A DNA stretch of 64,000 bases. Source: Paenalcaligenes niemegkensis. Its GTDB lineage: Bacteria > Pseudomonadota > Gammaproteobacteria > Burkholderiales > Burkholderiaceae_B. The position numbers and the translations under genes were made by a program. Below, piece after piece: positions 18,569-29,129 of the stretch (within the stretch, counting starts at the first letter, position 1; each line of letters starts with the position of its first letter). The DNA lies in assembly GCF_022230885.1 (NCBI RefSeq), contig NZ_JAKGCT010000002.1:288950-352949 (forward strand), given 5' to 3'. A model generated the notes under the pieces. That model was not told where the DNA came from. It was given only the letters and a program-made list of their open reading frames with translations, and made no database searches.

Positions 18569-19875
18569 CGCGTCGTCGCCTTGTAGCCTCAGCAACAACT
18601 TTAATGCTGTTGCCTGTTTTCCCTCGCGTCGCGCATGCAAACTCCATCGTCGCTGTACGTACCTGGCCCGCTGATGAGTACACTCGTGTCACGCTCGAAA
18701 TGGATAGCGAGCTCAAAGCCGAGCACTTCACTCTCGAGAACCCCCACCGCATGGTGGTGGATATCGAAGGGCTGACCATTAATAGCACCCTCAACGAGCT
18801 TGTCTCAAAAGTGCGTGCCAACGATCCCTATATTTCGTCGGTTCGAGTGGGCCAGAACCGGCCTAATGTGGTGCGCCTGGTGCTTGATCTCAAGCAGCCC
18901 ATCGCTCCGCAAATCTTCACGCTCAAGCCCGTGGGCGAGTATAAGTATCGCCTGGTACTCGACCTGTACCCGCGCATGGCTCAAGATCCATTGCTCGCGC
19001 TTCAACAGTTCGATGACAACGATCCATTGGCTGATGTGCTGGAAAGCCTGGCTAAATCCCAACCTGCCGTACCGGTTCCATCCGTCAAGGGGCAAGAAGT
19101 ACCCCGTATTGCCAAGCCTGCTCCGCCACCCGAATCTCCTGTGCCTCAAATCAGTCCGGCTCCGGGCAAGGGAAGGCCCATTCTGGTAGCGCTAGACCCG
19201 GGTCACGGTGGTGAAGATTCCGGGGCCATTGGCCCTGGCGGCACCCGGGAAAAAGATGTGGTTTTGCAAATTGCCCGACGCCTTCGCAAACTGATCGATG
19301 CGCAGCCCAATATGCGCACCTACCTGACTCGCGATAACGATTTTTTTGTCCCTCTTCAGGTTCGGGTGCAAAAGGCCCGGCGTGTCAAAGCCGATTTGTT
19401 TATTTCTATCCACGCCGATGCCTGGATTAAACCCACTGCGCGTGGGTCCTCCGTCTATGCGCTATCGCAAAATGGGGCTACGAGTACCGCAGCACGATGG
19501 CTCGCCAACAAAGAAAACCAAGCTGATTTGGTGGGCGGGGTCAATATTGCTACGCACAACAAGCAAGTTGCTCAAGTTCTGCTGGATCTCTCTACAGCGG
19601 CTCAGATTAATGACTCGGTACGAGTTGGTTCGGGCGTGCTGTCGGAAATTGGCAAAATCAACCGGCTACACAAACGCCAGGTAGAGCGCGCGGGCTTTGC
19701 TGTGCTTAAAGCACCCGACATCCCGTCTATTTTGGTTGAAACAGCCTTCATCAGCAACCCGACCGAAGAGCGGCTGCTAAAAAGCCCCGCCCACCAAGAC
19801 AAGATCGCTCGTGCCCTGCTGTCGGGCATCAACAACTATTTCAGTTCAGGTGTTGCCCTGGCAAATCGCAGCTAG
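18517..19875 (+). CDS. amiC: N-acetylmuramoyl-L-alanine amidase (AmiC type)
   Basis: A 452-residue zinc amidase. From ATG 18517 it starts MANNTQTSAQ and carries a twin-arginine signal RRRLVAS (about residues 19-25) with an ALA-type cleavage near HAN. An AMIN domain follows (about 45-150), a Pro-rich linker, then the Amidase_3 domain with zinc ligands in LDPGHGGEDSGA, a conserved Glu (GTREKDVV) and SIHAD, ending with the catalytic ETAFISNP. It splits daughter-cell septal peptidoglycan in the periplasm. The overlap with tsaE argues for translational coupling. Confidence 0.92.
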   Translation: MANNTQTSAQGISTTGLARRRLVASATTLMLLPVFPRVAHANSIVAVRTWPADEYTRVTLEMDSELKAEHFTLENPHRMVVDIEGLTINSTLNELVSKVRANDPYISSVRVGQNRPNVVRLVLDLKQPIAPQIFTLKPVGEYKYRLVLDLYPRMAQDPLLALQQFDDNDPLADVLESLAKSQPAVPVPSVKGQEVPRIAKPAPPPESPVPQISPAPGKGRPILVALDPGHGGEDSGAIGPGGTREKDVVLQIARRLRKLIDAQPNMRTYLTRDNDFFVPLQVRVQKARRVKADLFISIHADAWIKPTARGSSVYALSQNGATSTAARWLANKENQADLVGGVNIATHNKQVAQVLLDLSTAAQINDSVRVGSGVLSEIGKINRLHKRQVERAGFAVLKAPDIPSILVETAFISNPTEERLLKSPAHQDKIARALLSGINNYFSSGVALANRS

Positions 19876-19907
19876 TGCGTCTTTCAGCACTGATTATATA
19901 GATCGAA

Positions 19908-19987
19908 GCCTGCATGGCTGATTCCGTCCAAAAAACCAAGTAGTAATCTGGTGTTTTTTGGGGACTCAGAACGGCAGGCTTTTTTTG
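19908..19987 (+). terminator. Compound intrinsic terminator after amiC
   Basis: An outer stem AGCCTGC (19908-19914) pairs with GCAGGCT (19974-19980), followed by a run of seven T. An inner arm pairs CCAAAAAACCA with TGGTGTTTTTTGG. It lies in the 322-base gap between amiC and mutL; the rest of the gap shows no gene, and a mutL promoter is expected near 20050-20190. Confidence 0.65.
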
Positions 19988-20197
19988 TTTTTACCTGCCA
20001 GCACACTTATTTACCGGCGCTTGTGGCAGCACACCCTTTAACAATTTTCCAAAACACACCATATTGCTCAAGCCATAGCCCCAGAGTCTGATCGATATGT
20101 AAAATCATAGATAGATTTAAAAATTAGTGCGCTGCCAAATAAAGACACATCACAGCTTCTACCCTGACTTGTCTTGTCAAAACGAGATTTATTAAAT

Positions 20198-22077
20198 ATG
20201 ACCCCACGTCGTTCCATCGCCGCCTTACCCGACCTGCTGGTTAGCCAGATCGCCGCCGGGGAAGTCATCGAGCGGCCCGCCTCTGTGCTGAAGGAGCTGC
20301 TCGAAAATGCCATTGACGCCGGAGCCAGCAGCATTGAAATCCGCCTGGATGGCGGCGGTATACGTCGGATTGCCGTCAGCGACGACGGACACGGCATTGC
20401 CCATGATGAGTTAGCGTTGGCTTTCACACGACACGCCACCAGCAAAATTCATTCATTATCAGAGTTGGAGTCAGTCGCTTCAATGGGGTTTCGTGGCGAA
20501 GCCCTCGCGTCTATCGCATCCGTGGCGCGTACTACGTTACGCTCTCGCACTGCCGACGAAGCCCATGCCTGGCAGATCGAAGGCCTTGGCCTTGCACCTG
20601 AGGCTGCCAGCGGTACCCAGGGCACCACCGTCGACGTGCGTCAGTTATTTGACAGCATCCCTGCGCGACGAAAGTTTCTACGTACTGAAAACACCGAGTA
20701 CGGGCATTGCGTGACCGCACTGGAACGCATTGCCCTGTCCAAACCCGACATCGCCTTCAGGCTGTTTCACAACGACAAAGCCACACGCCACTGGCGAGCA
20801 GGAAGCATCGGACAACGCATTCTCGATGTGCTGGGCGAAGAGTTCGTCAGCCACAGTATCAGTGTGGAACAAGAGCAAGGGCTTATTTCCTTGCACGGTC
20901 TGGTTATCCGGCCTGCCTTTGCCCGTGGACGCAGTGATCTTCAATTTCTATTTGTTAATGGCCGTTTTATTCGTGATCGCACAGTCTCACACGCTATTCG
21001 TCAGGCGTACTCTGACGTGCTGCATGGTGATAGGCAGCCAGCCTATGTGCTGTACTTGAATATTGACCCAACCACCGTTGACGTAAACGTGCATCCCGCT
21101 AAACATGAAGTTCGTTTTCGCGACTCGGGAGCCGTCTATCAGTTTGTAGTTCGCACCCTGACGGCTGCCTTGGCCGAAAGCCAGGCTGGCGCAGTCTCTG
21201 CAGACGAAAGCATCATCACTGCCGGCACCGCTGAACAACAGGTGATACCCGGCCACACGGGCACGGCCTCTGGCTCCCTCGCAGAGCCTACCCTAAATCG
21301 TGGCACGTTTAGTTCTAGTTTTGGGTCAGGCTATGGGCGTCAGCAAAGCTTTGGCACAAGCCCTCAATCGGTGGCACAGCACGAAGCGAACTGGCAAAAG
21401 CTGTACGCTCCCTCACTGACACACCTGCTCTGAGTGAGCCCAGCCCTATCACACCCGCCCAGCAGCCCACAGGGGCTCACGATGGGCTGAATGATCTACC
21501 TATGGGAATGGCCATTGCCCAACTGCACGGCATTTATATCCTCTCGCAAACACGACAAGGCTTAATTTTGATCGACATGCATGCGGCCCACGAACGCGTT
21601 ATGTATGAGCAGCTTAAACAGGCCATGGACAAGCGCGACCTGCCATGTCAGGAACTCCTTGTGCCTGTCGTGTTTCAAGTCACTGAAACTGAAGTTGCCC
21701 TGGTTGATGAGCACCATGACACCCTACAAGAGCTAGGCCTGACGCTAAGCGCCGCTGGGCCTGCTTCGCTGGCTGTCCGGGCGGTCCCGGCCCTGCTGGC
21801 TCGCGGTGATATCGAGTCTTTGGCACGCAGCGTCCTGGCCGACCTGCAGGCCATTGGCGGCTCTGAGCATTTGGCACGCCAGCGGAACGAGCTACTGTCA
21901 ACAATGGCCTGCCATGGCGCCATTCGTGCCAACCGTCGACTCACCCTCGACGAAATGAACGCTCTGTTGCGAAAAATGGAACAGACTGACCGCGCCGATT
22001 TGTGTAACCATGGACGTCCTACGTGGGTATATTGGTCAATACAAGAACTCGACAAGCTGTTTTTACGCGGTCAATAA
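20198..22077 (+). CDS. mutL: MutL, DNA mismatch repair ATPase (frameshifted)
   Basis: GHKL ATPase linking MutS to downstream repair. N-terminal motifs: [28 protein letters not shown] and TRHATSKI, then [13 protein letters not shown]. The C-terminal dimerisation domain includes [14 protein letters not shown] and [14 protein letters not shown], with late ACHGAIRA and CNHGRPTW. The frame breaks at 21410-21412 in the variable linker; one added C restores [13 protein letters not shown] and 627 codons. The start ATG 20198 matches the conserved N-terminus. Confidence 0.93.
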
Positions 22078-23019
22078 ATGCAAAAAACCGTTATCTGTCT
22101 AACCGGTCCTACCGCCGCCGGTAAAAGTGCCGCTACCCATGCCATCGCGGCTGAATGGCCTGTAGAAATCATTGTCATGGATTCGGCCACGATTTACCGC
22201 CAGATGGATATTGGTACGGCCAAGCCCAGCGCTGAAGAACAAGCCTCGATTCCACACCATCTGCTCGACATACGAGACCCCGCAGAAAGTTACTCTGCCG
22301 CCGCCTTCGTAAGCGATGCGCAGACTCTGATAGATGCCATTTTCAAGCGCGGCAATTACCCGCTGTTATGTGGTGGGACCCTGCTTTACTACAAAGCCTT
22401 GCGTGAAGGCCTTAGCGATCTGCCGGAATCCCGGCCAGATATCAGAGCGCAACTGGATCACGAAGCCTTGCTTCAAGGCTGGCCAGCCATGCACGCGCAA
22501 TTAGCACACGTGGATCCGGTCACTGCTGCTCGTCTGGCTCCTAATGATAGTCAACGCATTCAGCGTGCGCTTGAGGTTTATCGAATCAGCGGCCGACCGC
22601 TATCGTCCTGGATTCTCGACGCTAAACCTGCCCCCAAGGGAGCCAGCCTCCACTATCACACCGTCAGTCTGGAGCCTTCTCAACGTCAGGTGCTGCATGC
22701 GCGCATTGCCGCTCGCTATCAAACGATGATTGAGCAGGGTCTGCTCGGCGAAGTTGACGCGCTGTATGAACGGGGCGACCTCGGGATCACCATGCCTTCT
22801 ATACGGTGTGTAGGGTACAGGCAAATCTGGGACTACCTGGAAGGCTCGTGCTCGCTGGACGAGGCTATAGAAAAAGCGATTATTGCCACCCGCCAGTTAG
22901 CAAAACGACAGCTTACGTGGTTACGCAGCGATGCTCAGCGTGAGGTTATTGATTGCCTGGATGAACATCGAGCAGCCAAAGTGGTTCAGAGCGTTTCACA
23001 GCACTGGCCGCTAACGTAA
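22078..23019 (+). CDS. miaA: MiaA, tRNA dimethylallyltransferase
   Basis: A 313-residue enzyme that prenylates A37 in tRNAs reading UNN codons. P-loop GPTAAGKSAATHAIA, then DSATIYRQMDIGTAKPS, GGTLLYYKAL and the C-terminal GYRQIWDYLEG, and RQLAKRQLTWLR. Starts immediately after the mutL stop. Confidence 0.95.
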   Translation: MQKTVICLTGPTAAGKSAATHAIAAEWPVEIIVMDSATIYRQMDIGTAKPSAEEQASIPHHLLDIRDPAESYSAAAFVSDAQTLIDAIFKRGNYPLLCGGTLLYYKALREGLSDLPESRPDIRAQLDHEALLQGWPAMHAQLAHVDPVTAARLAPNDSQRIQRALEVYRISGRPLSSWILDAKPAPKGASLHYHTVSLEPSQRQVLHARIAARYQTMIEQGLLGEVDALYERGDLGITMPSIRCVGYRQIWDYLEGSCSLDEAIEKAIIATRQLAKRQLTWLRSDAQREVIDCLDEHRAAKVVQSVSQHWPLT

Positions 23020-23047
23020 ATAAAGGTAGCCGCGGCTACCTTTATTT
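23018..23047. terminator. Bidirectional terminator between miaA and purM
   Basis: A perfect 30-base palindrome: arms AAATAAAGGTAGC around centre CGCG, giving a GC-rich core flanked by A-rich and T-rich sides on both strands. It sits between convergent miaA and purM and fits a bidirectional Rho-independent terminator. Confidence 0.88.
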
Positions 23048-23072
23048 ATGAATGCAGGATGTTTTAGTTCAG

Positions 23073-24122
23073 TTAGATCATTTGCACAGAGGTCTCATCA
23101 CCCTGACGGTCTACGATATCACCCAGGCGATATACCGTCTCGCCCTGTTCAGTCAGGGTAGCGGAAATAGCCTCGGCCTGCTCTTGGGGTACCACCACGA
23201 TCATGCCGATGCCGCAGTTGAAAACACGCCACATTTCCTCATCGGCGACTCCGCCATTTTCTTGCAGCCACTGAAACAGCGCCGGAAGTGCCCATGCATC
23301 GCGCTTGATTTTTGCCGCTACGTTTTTAGGCAGCACACGAGGTATGTTTTCAGTTAAACCACCGCCTGTAATATGAACTAGGCCTTTGATATCGTCTCCG
23401 TGTGCCTGCAACGCCGCCAACACCGATTTTACGTAAATGCGGGTAGGCTCCATTACAACGTCTGCCAGAGGGCGTCCGTCGAGCTCGTCGTTGGGCCGCG
23501 CATTGGCATGTTTAAGAATGCTACGGATTAGCGAATACCCGTTTGAATGCGCGCCGCTGGAGGCCAGACCCAGTATCACGTCGCCCGCTGCGATCGTTTG
23601 CCCGGAGATGATTTTGGCTTTTTCGACCACACCTACAGCAAAACCTGCCAGATCGTATTCGCCATCGGGATACATTCCGGGCATTTCAGCCGTTTCTCCA
23701 CCAATCAGGGCGCAGCCGGATAGCTCACATCCCTTGGCGATACCTTCAACCACTTCTGCGGCGGTATCGACTGATAAAGTTCCACACGCAAAGTAATCTA
23801 GGAAATACAATGGCTCTGCGCCTTGAACCAGAATATCATTGACGCTCATGGCAACTAAGTCTATACCAACGGTATTATGACGTTGCCACTCAAAGGCTAA
23901 ACGAAGTTTGGTGCCTACGCCGTCAGTACCTGACACGAGGACAGGCTCGTTAAGGTTCTTGGGTAGCTCAAAGAGCGCTCCAAAACCACCGATGCCTGCC
24001 ATAACGCCTGGACGCATGGTTTTAGCGGCTAAAGGTTTGATGCGATCGACGAGCGCATCGCCTGCCTCTATATCGACCCCTGCGTCACGATAGGTTAGCG
24101 ATACGGATTGATTGTTTGTCAT
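23073..24122 (-). CDS. purM: PurM, phosphoribosylformylglycinamidine cyclo-ligase
   Basis: A 349-residue AIR synthetase of purine biosynthesis. Motifs: [50 protein letters not shown] and the late [16 protein letters not shown]. The start at ATG 24122 (MTNNQSVSL) gives the family length; 22 more residues could be added upstream but are not family-like. Divergent from hda by 54 nt. Confidence 0.95.
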   Translation of the reverse strand: MTNNQSVSLTYRDAGVDIEAGDALVDRIKPLAAKTMRPGVMAGIGGFGALFELPKNLNEPVLVSGTDGVGTKLRLAFEWQRHNTVGIDLVAMSVNDILVQGAEPLYFLDYFACGTLSVDTAAEVVEGIAKGCELSGCALIGGETAEMPGMYPDGEYDLAGFAVGVVEKAKIISGQTIAAGDVILGLASSGAHSNGYSLIRSILKHANARPNDELDGRPLADVVMEPTRIYVKSVLAALQAHGDDIKGLVHITGGGLTENIPRVLPKNVAAKIKRDAWALPALFQWLQENGGVADEEMWRVFNCGIGMIVVVPQEQAEAISATLTEQGETVYRLGDIVDRQGDETSVQMI

Positions 24123-24176
24123 GAGAAAAGCCGTGGGATATGTAAGAATTTCAAGTTGGATGGAATTGTACGACAC

Positions 24177-24868
24177 ATGAACCAACAACTGATTCTGGAT
24201 ATTTCTCCAGCACCGCCACCATCGCTCGATAACTTTGTTATCGGCTCTAATCAGGAAGTGCTAAATGCACTGGTCCAGTGTAAACCCGGTCGCGCCATTT
24301 ACCTATATGGCCCCCGGGTGTTGGCCGTACCCATCTGCTTCAGGCGATGGCAGAGCAATGGCATGGCCGCTATTTTAATGCTTGCAGCCCAATTGCACAG
24401 CTTAAAAGCGTCGCTGCTGCCGATATCATTAATTTACCGCTCATTGCGATCGACGATGTTGATAAGCTCAAGCAGGCTGGACAAGCTGCTGTGTTCGCTT
24501 TATACAATCGATGGCGCGAAGTCGCTTCCACAAAAAATGCTTTTGTTTTGTTGCTTTCTGGCGAACGAGCTCCACTGGGCACCCAGGTTCGTGAAGACTT
24601 GCGCACGCGTTTGGGCTGGGATCTGGTTTTCCGGCTACGCCTGCTGTCCGATGAAGAGCGTGCCGAAGCCATACGATCCAGGGCCAGCGATCGTGGTCTG
24701 CACTTAAGTCCTGAAGTCATGAACTGGGTGCTGACTCACTACGAGCGCGACATGAGCCGTCTAATCGCATTAATCGACGCCCTGGATCATTATTCACTTA
24801 CGCGCAAGCGGCATATTACCCTGCCCTTGCTTAGAGATTTACTGGCCGAAGGCCACCTCCCTACCTGA
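24177..24868 (+). CDS. hda: Hda-type DnaA regulatory protein (frameshifted)
   Basis: DnaA-homologous AAA+ protein that, with the sliding clamp, stimulates DnaA-ATP hydrolysis after initiation. The N-terminal QQLILDIS resembles a clamp-binding motif, followed by [16 protein letters not shown]. With the C5 run at 24311-24315 extended by one C, the frame reads [15 protein letters not shown], with the degenerate Walker A (Arg for Lys) typical of Hda, and 231 codons. The C-terminal lid and sensor region includes [14 protein letters not shown]. Confidence 0.9.
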
Positions 24869-24874
24869 GTACCC

Positions 24875-25579
24875 ATGAATATCCCCACCAATTTAGCCCT
24901 TTTTGATCTGGACCATACGTTGCTCCCACTCGACAGTGATTACCAATGGGCTGATTTTCTTGCTCGCACTGGCCGTACTGGCGACCCCATCGAGGCACGA
25001 CGTCTGAATGAAGAACTCATGAACCGCTACAACGAAGGCAAGCTGACTGCAGAGGAATCTGCCCAGTTCATGCTGGGATTATTACGCAAAGCCAGCAGTC
25101 GCCAGGAACTGGCTGAGTGGCATGCCGAATTCATGAAAGAAATTATTAATCCGGCCATTCATCCTTGTGCTCTGGATTTAATCAAGAAGCATCAACAGCA
25201 AGGTGATCTTTGCGCCATTGTCACTGCCACTAACGAGTTCGTGACCACTCCTGTGGCGAAAGCCTTTGGCATCGAACACTTAATCGCGACTATTCCCGAA
25301 GAAATTGATGGACTCTACACCGGAAAAATACACGGTGTGCCCAGCTTCAAGGAAGGAAAAATCACGCGTGTCGACCAATGGCTGCACGATTTGGGCCTGC
25401 GTCGCGAACAGTTTGAACGTGTATGGTTCTACAGCGACTCGCCCAATGACTTACCGCTAATGGAACAAGTATCGGATCCCATCGCCACAAACCCCAGTGA
25501 CAGCCTGCGCCGCACCGCTACAGAACGAAATTGGGTGATACTTGATATCTTCGCAGACATGATGGATGCAAAGTCATAA
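24875..25579 (+). CDS. HAD-IB family phosphatase
   Basis: A 234-residue HAD-superfamily hydrolase with motif I LFDLDHTLLPLDSD, motif II Thr in VTATNEF, motif III Lys and a motif IV SDSPNDLPLM. The helical C1 cap is of the SerB-like IB type. This family beside hda and pcnB is often called a histidinol-phosphatase or phosphoserine phosphatase-like enzyme; the substrate cannot be told from sequence. Follows hda by 6 nt and precedes pcnB by 9 nt. Confidence 0.85.
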   Translation: MNIPTNLALFDLDHTLLPLDSDYQWADFLARTGRTGDPIEARRLNEELMNRYNEGKLTAEESAQFMLGLLRKASSRQELAEWHAEFMKEIINPAIHPCALDLIKKHQQQGDLCAIVTATNEFVTTPVAKAFGIEHLIATIPEEIDGLYTGKIHGVPSFKEGKITRVDQWLHDLGLRREQFERVWFYSDSPNDLPLMEQVSDPIATNPSDSLRRTATERNWVILDIFADMMDAKS

Positions 25580-25588
25580 AATAACCCC

Positions 25589-26951
25589 ATGTTGAAACGC
25601 ACAATAAAAACCTTTGTGGCGCGCTTGTTCACTGCGCCTACCAAAGGACCGGAACATTTCGGTCCTGGCCAACATGGCATTGACCGTCGTCTGGTCTCCC
25701 GCCATGCCATTAAAGTTTGCGAAGTCCTGCAACAGCACGGCTACCAGGCCTACATTGTGGGGGGCAGTACGCGATTTAATTGCAGGCCTTGAGCCCAAAG
25801 ACTTTGATGTGGCAACCAATGCCACCCCAGAGCAAATACGGCCCTTATTCAGACGTGCCCGCATTATTGGCCGTCGCTTCAAGCTGGTCCATGTGGTGTT
25901 CGGTCGAGAAATCATCGAAACCTCTACCTTCAGGGCAGTCGACACCGAAGCTCAGCAAACCGATGCCCATGGCCGCATCTTGCACGATAATCAGTACGGC
26001 GAGCTTATCGACGACGCCAACCGGCGCGATTTTACGCTGAATGCACTTTACTACGACCCCAGCACCGAAGAAGTCATTGATTACCATCAGGGCGTCACCG
26101 ATTTGAAAAATCGTGTTGTACGCATTATTGGCGATCCCGCAGTTCGCTACCGTGAAGATCCGGTTCGCATGCTGCGAGCCGTACGTTTCGCCGCGAAGCT
26201 GGGTGGCACAATAGAACCCAATACCCACGCGCCTCTACAGACGCTTTCGCCGTTAATCGCTAACGTACCCGAATCACGCTTATTCGACGAACTGTTGAAG
26301 CTGCTCAGTTGCGGCCATGCCATGGATTGCCTGCGACAGCTGCGGGCCGAAAACCTGCATCAGCATATGCTGCCCTTTCTGGAAAACAGCCTCGACAGCT
26401 CCGAAGAACTGGACTTTCTGGAAATGGCTCTGGCCCGCACGGATAGCCGAGTACGAGCTGGGCGCAGCGTCAGCCCCAGCTTTTTATTCGCTACCCTATT
26501 GTGGAAACCGGTACTGGGCGAGTGGGAAAAACTTATTGCAGCAGGAAATCCTCCTGTACAGTCTTTGGTTGATGCCAGTGACATCGTCATCAATCATCAG
26601 GCTAAAACGCTGGCCATTCAGCGCCGCTTCCAAACAGATATGCGCGAAATCTGGTTTATGCAAACCCGTTTTGAACGCGTCAACAACCGAGCCATCTGGC
26701 GCATGATCGAGCAGCCCCGCTTCAGGGCAGCCGTCGACTTCATGCAATTACGCGCCGAAGCCAAAGAAGTTGACAGCGTACTGGCCCAGTGGTGGATGGA
26801 CCTGGCTGATGCAGGCAGCGACGAAACTCGTTCTACCATGATCACTGAACGTACGACCCCACGCAGTGAAAAAACCACCCGGCGCCGGCGCGTCCGTACC
26901 AAACGCCCCGCTGCTAAAACCGCCACGCACAAGGCATCAGCTCCAGAATGA
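25589..26951 (+). CDS. pcnB: PcnB, poly(A) polymerase I (frameshifted)
   Basis: Nucleotidyltransferase that adds 3' poly(A) tails to RNA for decay. N-terminal HGIDRRLVSRHAIKVCEVLQ is characteristic, followed by the broken AYIVGG / VRDLIAGLEPKDFDVATNAT motif with catalytic DFD. The break is in the G6 run at 25759-25764; two bases are missing and restoring them gives 455 codons. FDAL-type and RRDFTLNALYYD motifs are clear, and the Arg/Lys-rich C-terminus binds RNA. Its stop overlaps folK by four bases. Confidence 0.92.
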
Positions 26952-27432
26952 AACCTACTATCGTATACATTGCACTGGGTGCGAACCTGGGTGACCCCAT
27001 CGGCACTTTACTTGAAGCCATCGACGATCTCCGGGAGCTTCCCCAGGTTTCACAATTACAGAGTTCCGGCTTCTACCGCACAAAGCCCGTTGATGCGGAC
27101 GGCCCCGACTACATCAATGCTGTGGTGTCCCTGCAAACGACGTTAAGCGCCGTTGACTTATTCAGTCACCTGCAGCGTATCGAACTGGACCATGGGCGAG
27201 AGCGATCCGAGCGCAATGCGCCCCGTACTCTTGACCTTGATCTGCTGTTATTTGGAGACGAAAGCATCAACGCAGAGATGCTAACGGTTCCCCACCCACG
27301 CATGCATCTGCGCGCCTTTGTACTACACCCCTGGCTGAGCTTGCACCTTCATTGCAACTTGCCCAAGGCCCTATAAGCCAATTGCTAAGCACGGTTGCAG
27401 ACCAAGAGATTCATGCTCTTGATGACGAGTAA
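26948..27432 (+). CDS. folK: FolK, HPPK (frameshifted near the end)
   Basis: Pyrophosphokinase of folate synthesis: IALGANLGDP at the N-terminus, FYRTKPVDADGPDYINAVV, and RTLDLDLLLFGDE with PHPRMHLRAFVL. The frame breaks in the C4 run at 27328-27331; adding one C continues as HPLAELAPSLQLAQG to a stop at 27430-27432 and gives 162 codons, the normal size. Without correction the protein would end at 27376 with an unrelated tail. Confidence 0.92.
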
Positions 27433-27449
27433 AAGACCTTATCAATAAA

Positions 27450-27503
27450 AGCCCTCTGGCTTCTCTGTTTTTTTACAGCATAGAGAAAGCAGAGGGTTTT
27501 TTA
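27450..27503 (+). terminator. Terminator between folK and fumA
   Basis: The CCCTCTG and CAGAGGG arms form a long stem, with T-rich loop and six T after the right arm (27498-27503). The convergent fumarase may also use the stem from the other side. Confidence 0.75.
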
Positions 27504-27551
27504 TTGGCCCAGGCGATAGCGCTTTAGCTACAAGCGCCACGCACCCGTCTT

Positions 27552-29075
27552 CTAGATGGCGACTAGCGGAATTTCGGCAATACGCTTGCGCCACGTAGCA
27601 GGTCCAGTGGTATGGACGGATGTTCCGGTGGAATCGACAGCAACCGTTACCGGCATATCCTTGACTTCAAACTCATAGATCGCCTCCATGCCCAAATCTT
27701 CGAAAGCCACTACCTTTGAGGCTTGTATCGCTTTAGAGACCAAATAGGCCGAACCGCCAACAGCCATTAAATAAGCTGAACCATGTTTGCGAATGGCCTC
27801 GATGGCTACTGGACCGCGCTCGGCTTTCCCGATCATGGAAATCAAACCGGTTTGCGACAGCATCATTTCAGTGAATCCGTCCATACGCGTAGCGGTGGTG
27901 GGCCCTGCAGGACCAACAGCCTCGTCGCGCACCGGATCAACCGGCCCTACGTAATAAATAACGCGATTAGTTAAGTCTACGGGTAAAGGCTCGCCTTTGC
28001 TCAGCAACTCTTGAATGCGCTTATGAGCCGCATCCCGACCGGTAAACATTTTGCCCGAAAGCAATAGGGTTTCGCCTGGCTGCCAGCTTGCCACGTCTTC
28101 CTTGCTAAGCGAATTCAAATCAACTTGACGAGACTTGTTGTAATCGGGAGCCCAATGCACATCGGGCCATAAGTCGAGGCTGGGAGGGGACAGATGAGCC
28201 GGACCGCTACCGTCCAGCACGAAGTGTGCGTGACGTGTCGCCGCACAGTTAGGGATCATGGCAACAGGTTTAGAAGCAGCATGCGTCGGGAAGGTGTTTA
28301 TTTTCACATCGAGAACAGTGGTTAAGCCGCCGAGGCCTTGAGCTCCGATGCCCAACGAGTTCACTTTTTCATAAAGCTCGATACGCAGTTCTTCTATCTT
28401 GTTCTGTGGCCCACGCTGCAAAAGCTCGTACATATCGATGTCGCCCATCAGCGACTCCTTGGCCATTAGCATGGCTTTTTCGGCTGTGCCACCAACGCCA
28501 ATACCAAGCATCCCGGGAGGACACCAGCCAGCCCCCATTTCGGGCACGGTACGCATGACCCAATCGACCAGCGAATCGCCAGGGTTCAGCATGGCAAACT
28601 TGGCCTTGTTCTCGGAACCACCGCCTTTTGCTGCAATTTGAATGTCTACAGTGTCGCCTGGTACCAGCTCGACACTGACAATACAGGGCGTATTGTCGCG
28701 CGTGTTTTTTCGGCTAAACAGCGGATCAGTCAGAATGGATGCGCGCAGCGGGTTATCCGGGTTCAGGTAGCCTTGGCGCACCCCTTCGTCGCAGAGCTCT
28801 TGCAGGCTGAGTGTGGTCTCAAAACGTACATTCATTCCTACTTTTAAAAACACATTGACTACACCAGTGTCTTGGCAGATGGGACGATGTCCCTCGGCGC
28901 ACATGCGTGAATTCGTCAGGATTTGTGCAATAGCATCTTTAGCAGCCGGATTTTCCTCACGCTCATAAGCGCGAGCCAAGTGTTGAATGTAATCAGCGGG
29001 GTGGTAATAACTAATAAACTGGACGGCATCAGCTATAGACTGAATAAAGTCCTGCTCATTGATGATCGTGGTCAT
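27552..29075 (-). CDS. fumA: Class I (iron-sulphur) fumarate hydratase
   Basis: A 507-residue single-chain class I fumarase, interconverting fumarate and L-malate with an oxygen-sensitive [4Fe-4S] cluster. N-terminal alpha domain includes CAEGHRPICQDTG (cluster cysteine in CQDTG), AKGGGSENKAKFAML, GAGWCPPGMLGIGVGG; the beta domain includes LLSGKMFTGRDAAHKR and VGPAGPTTATRMDG. Length is normal. Confidence 0.93.
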   Translation of the reverse strand: MTTIINEQDFIQSIADAVQFISYYHPADYIQHLARAYEREENPAAKDAIAQILTNSRMCAEGHRPICQDTGVVNVFLKVGMNVRFETTLSLQELCDEGVRQGYLNPDNPLRASILTDPLFSRKNTRDNTPCIVSVELVPGDTVDIQIAAKGGGSENKAKFAMLNPGDSLVDWVMRTVPEMGAGWCPPGMLGIGVGGTAEKAMLMAKESLMGDIDMYELLQRGPQNKIEELRIELYEKVNSLGIGAQGLGGLTTVLDVKINTFPTHAASKPVAMIPNCAATRHAHFVLDGSGPAHLSPPSLDLWPDVHWAPDYNKSRQVDLNSLSKEDVASWQPGETLLLSGKMFTGRDAAHKRIQELLSKGEPLPVDLTNRVIYYVGPVDPVRDEAVGPAGPTTATRMDGFTEMMLSQTGLISMIGKAERGPVAIEAIRKHGSAYLMAVGGSAYLVSKAIQASKVVAFEDLGMEAIYEFEVKDMPVTVAVDSTGTSVHTTGPATWRKRIAEIPLVAI

Positions 29076-29129
29076 GATGTGTGCTTTTATAAAGTAGAAA
29101 TTTAACGAAACATAACAGTAAGGAGGAGT

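Noticed and set aside
20198..22077. Split MutL as two separate natural genes (MutL-N and MutL-C)
   Set aside because: The break is in the linker and one added C restores a continuous frame of normal length; other genes show the same error type.
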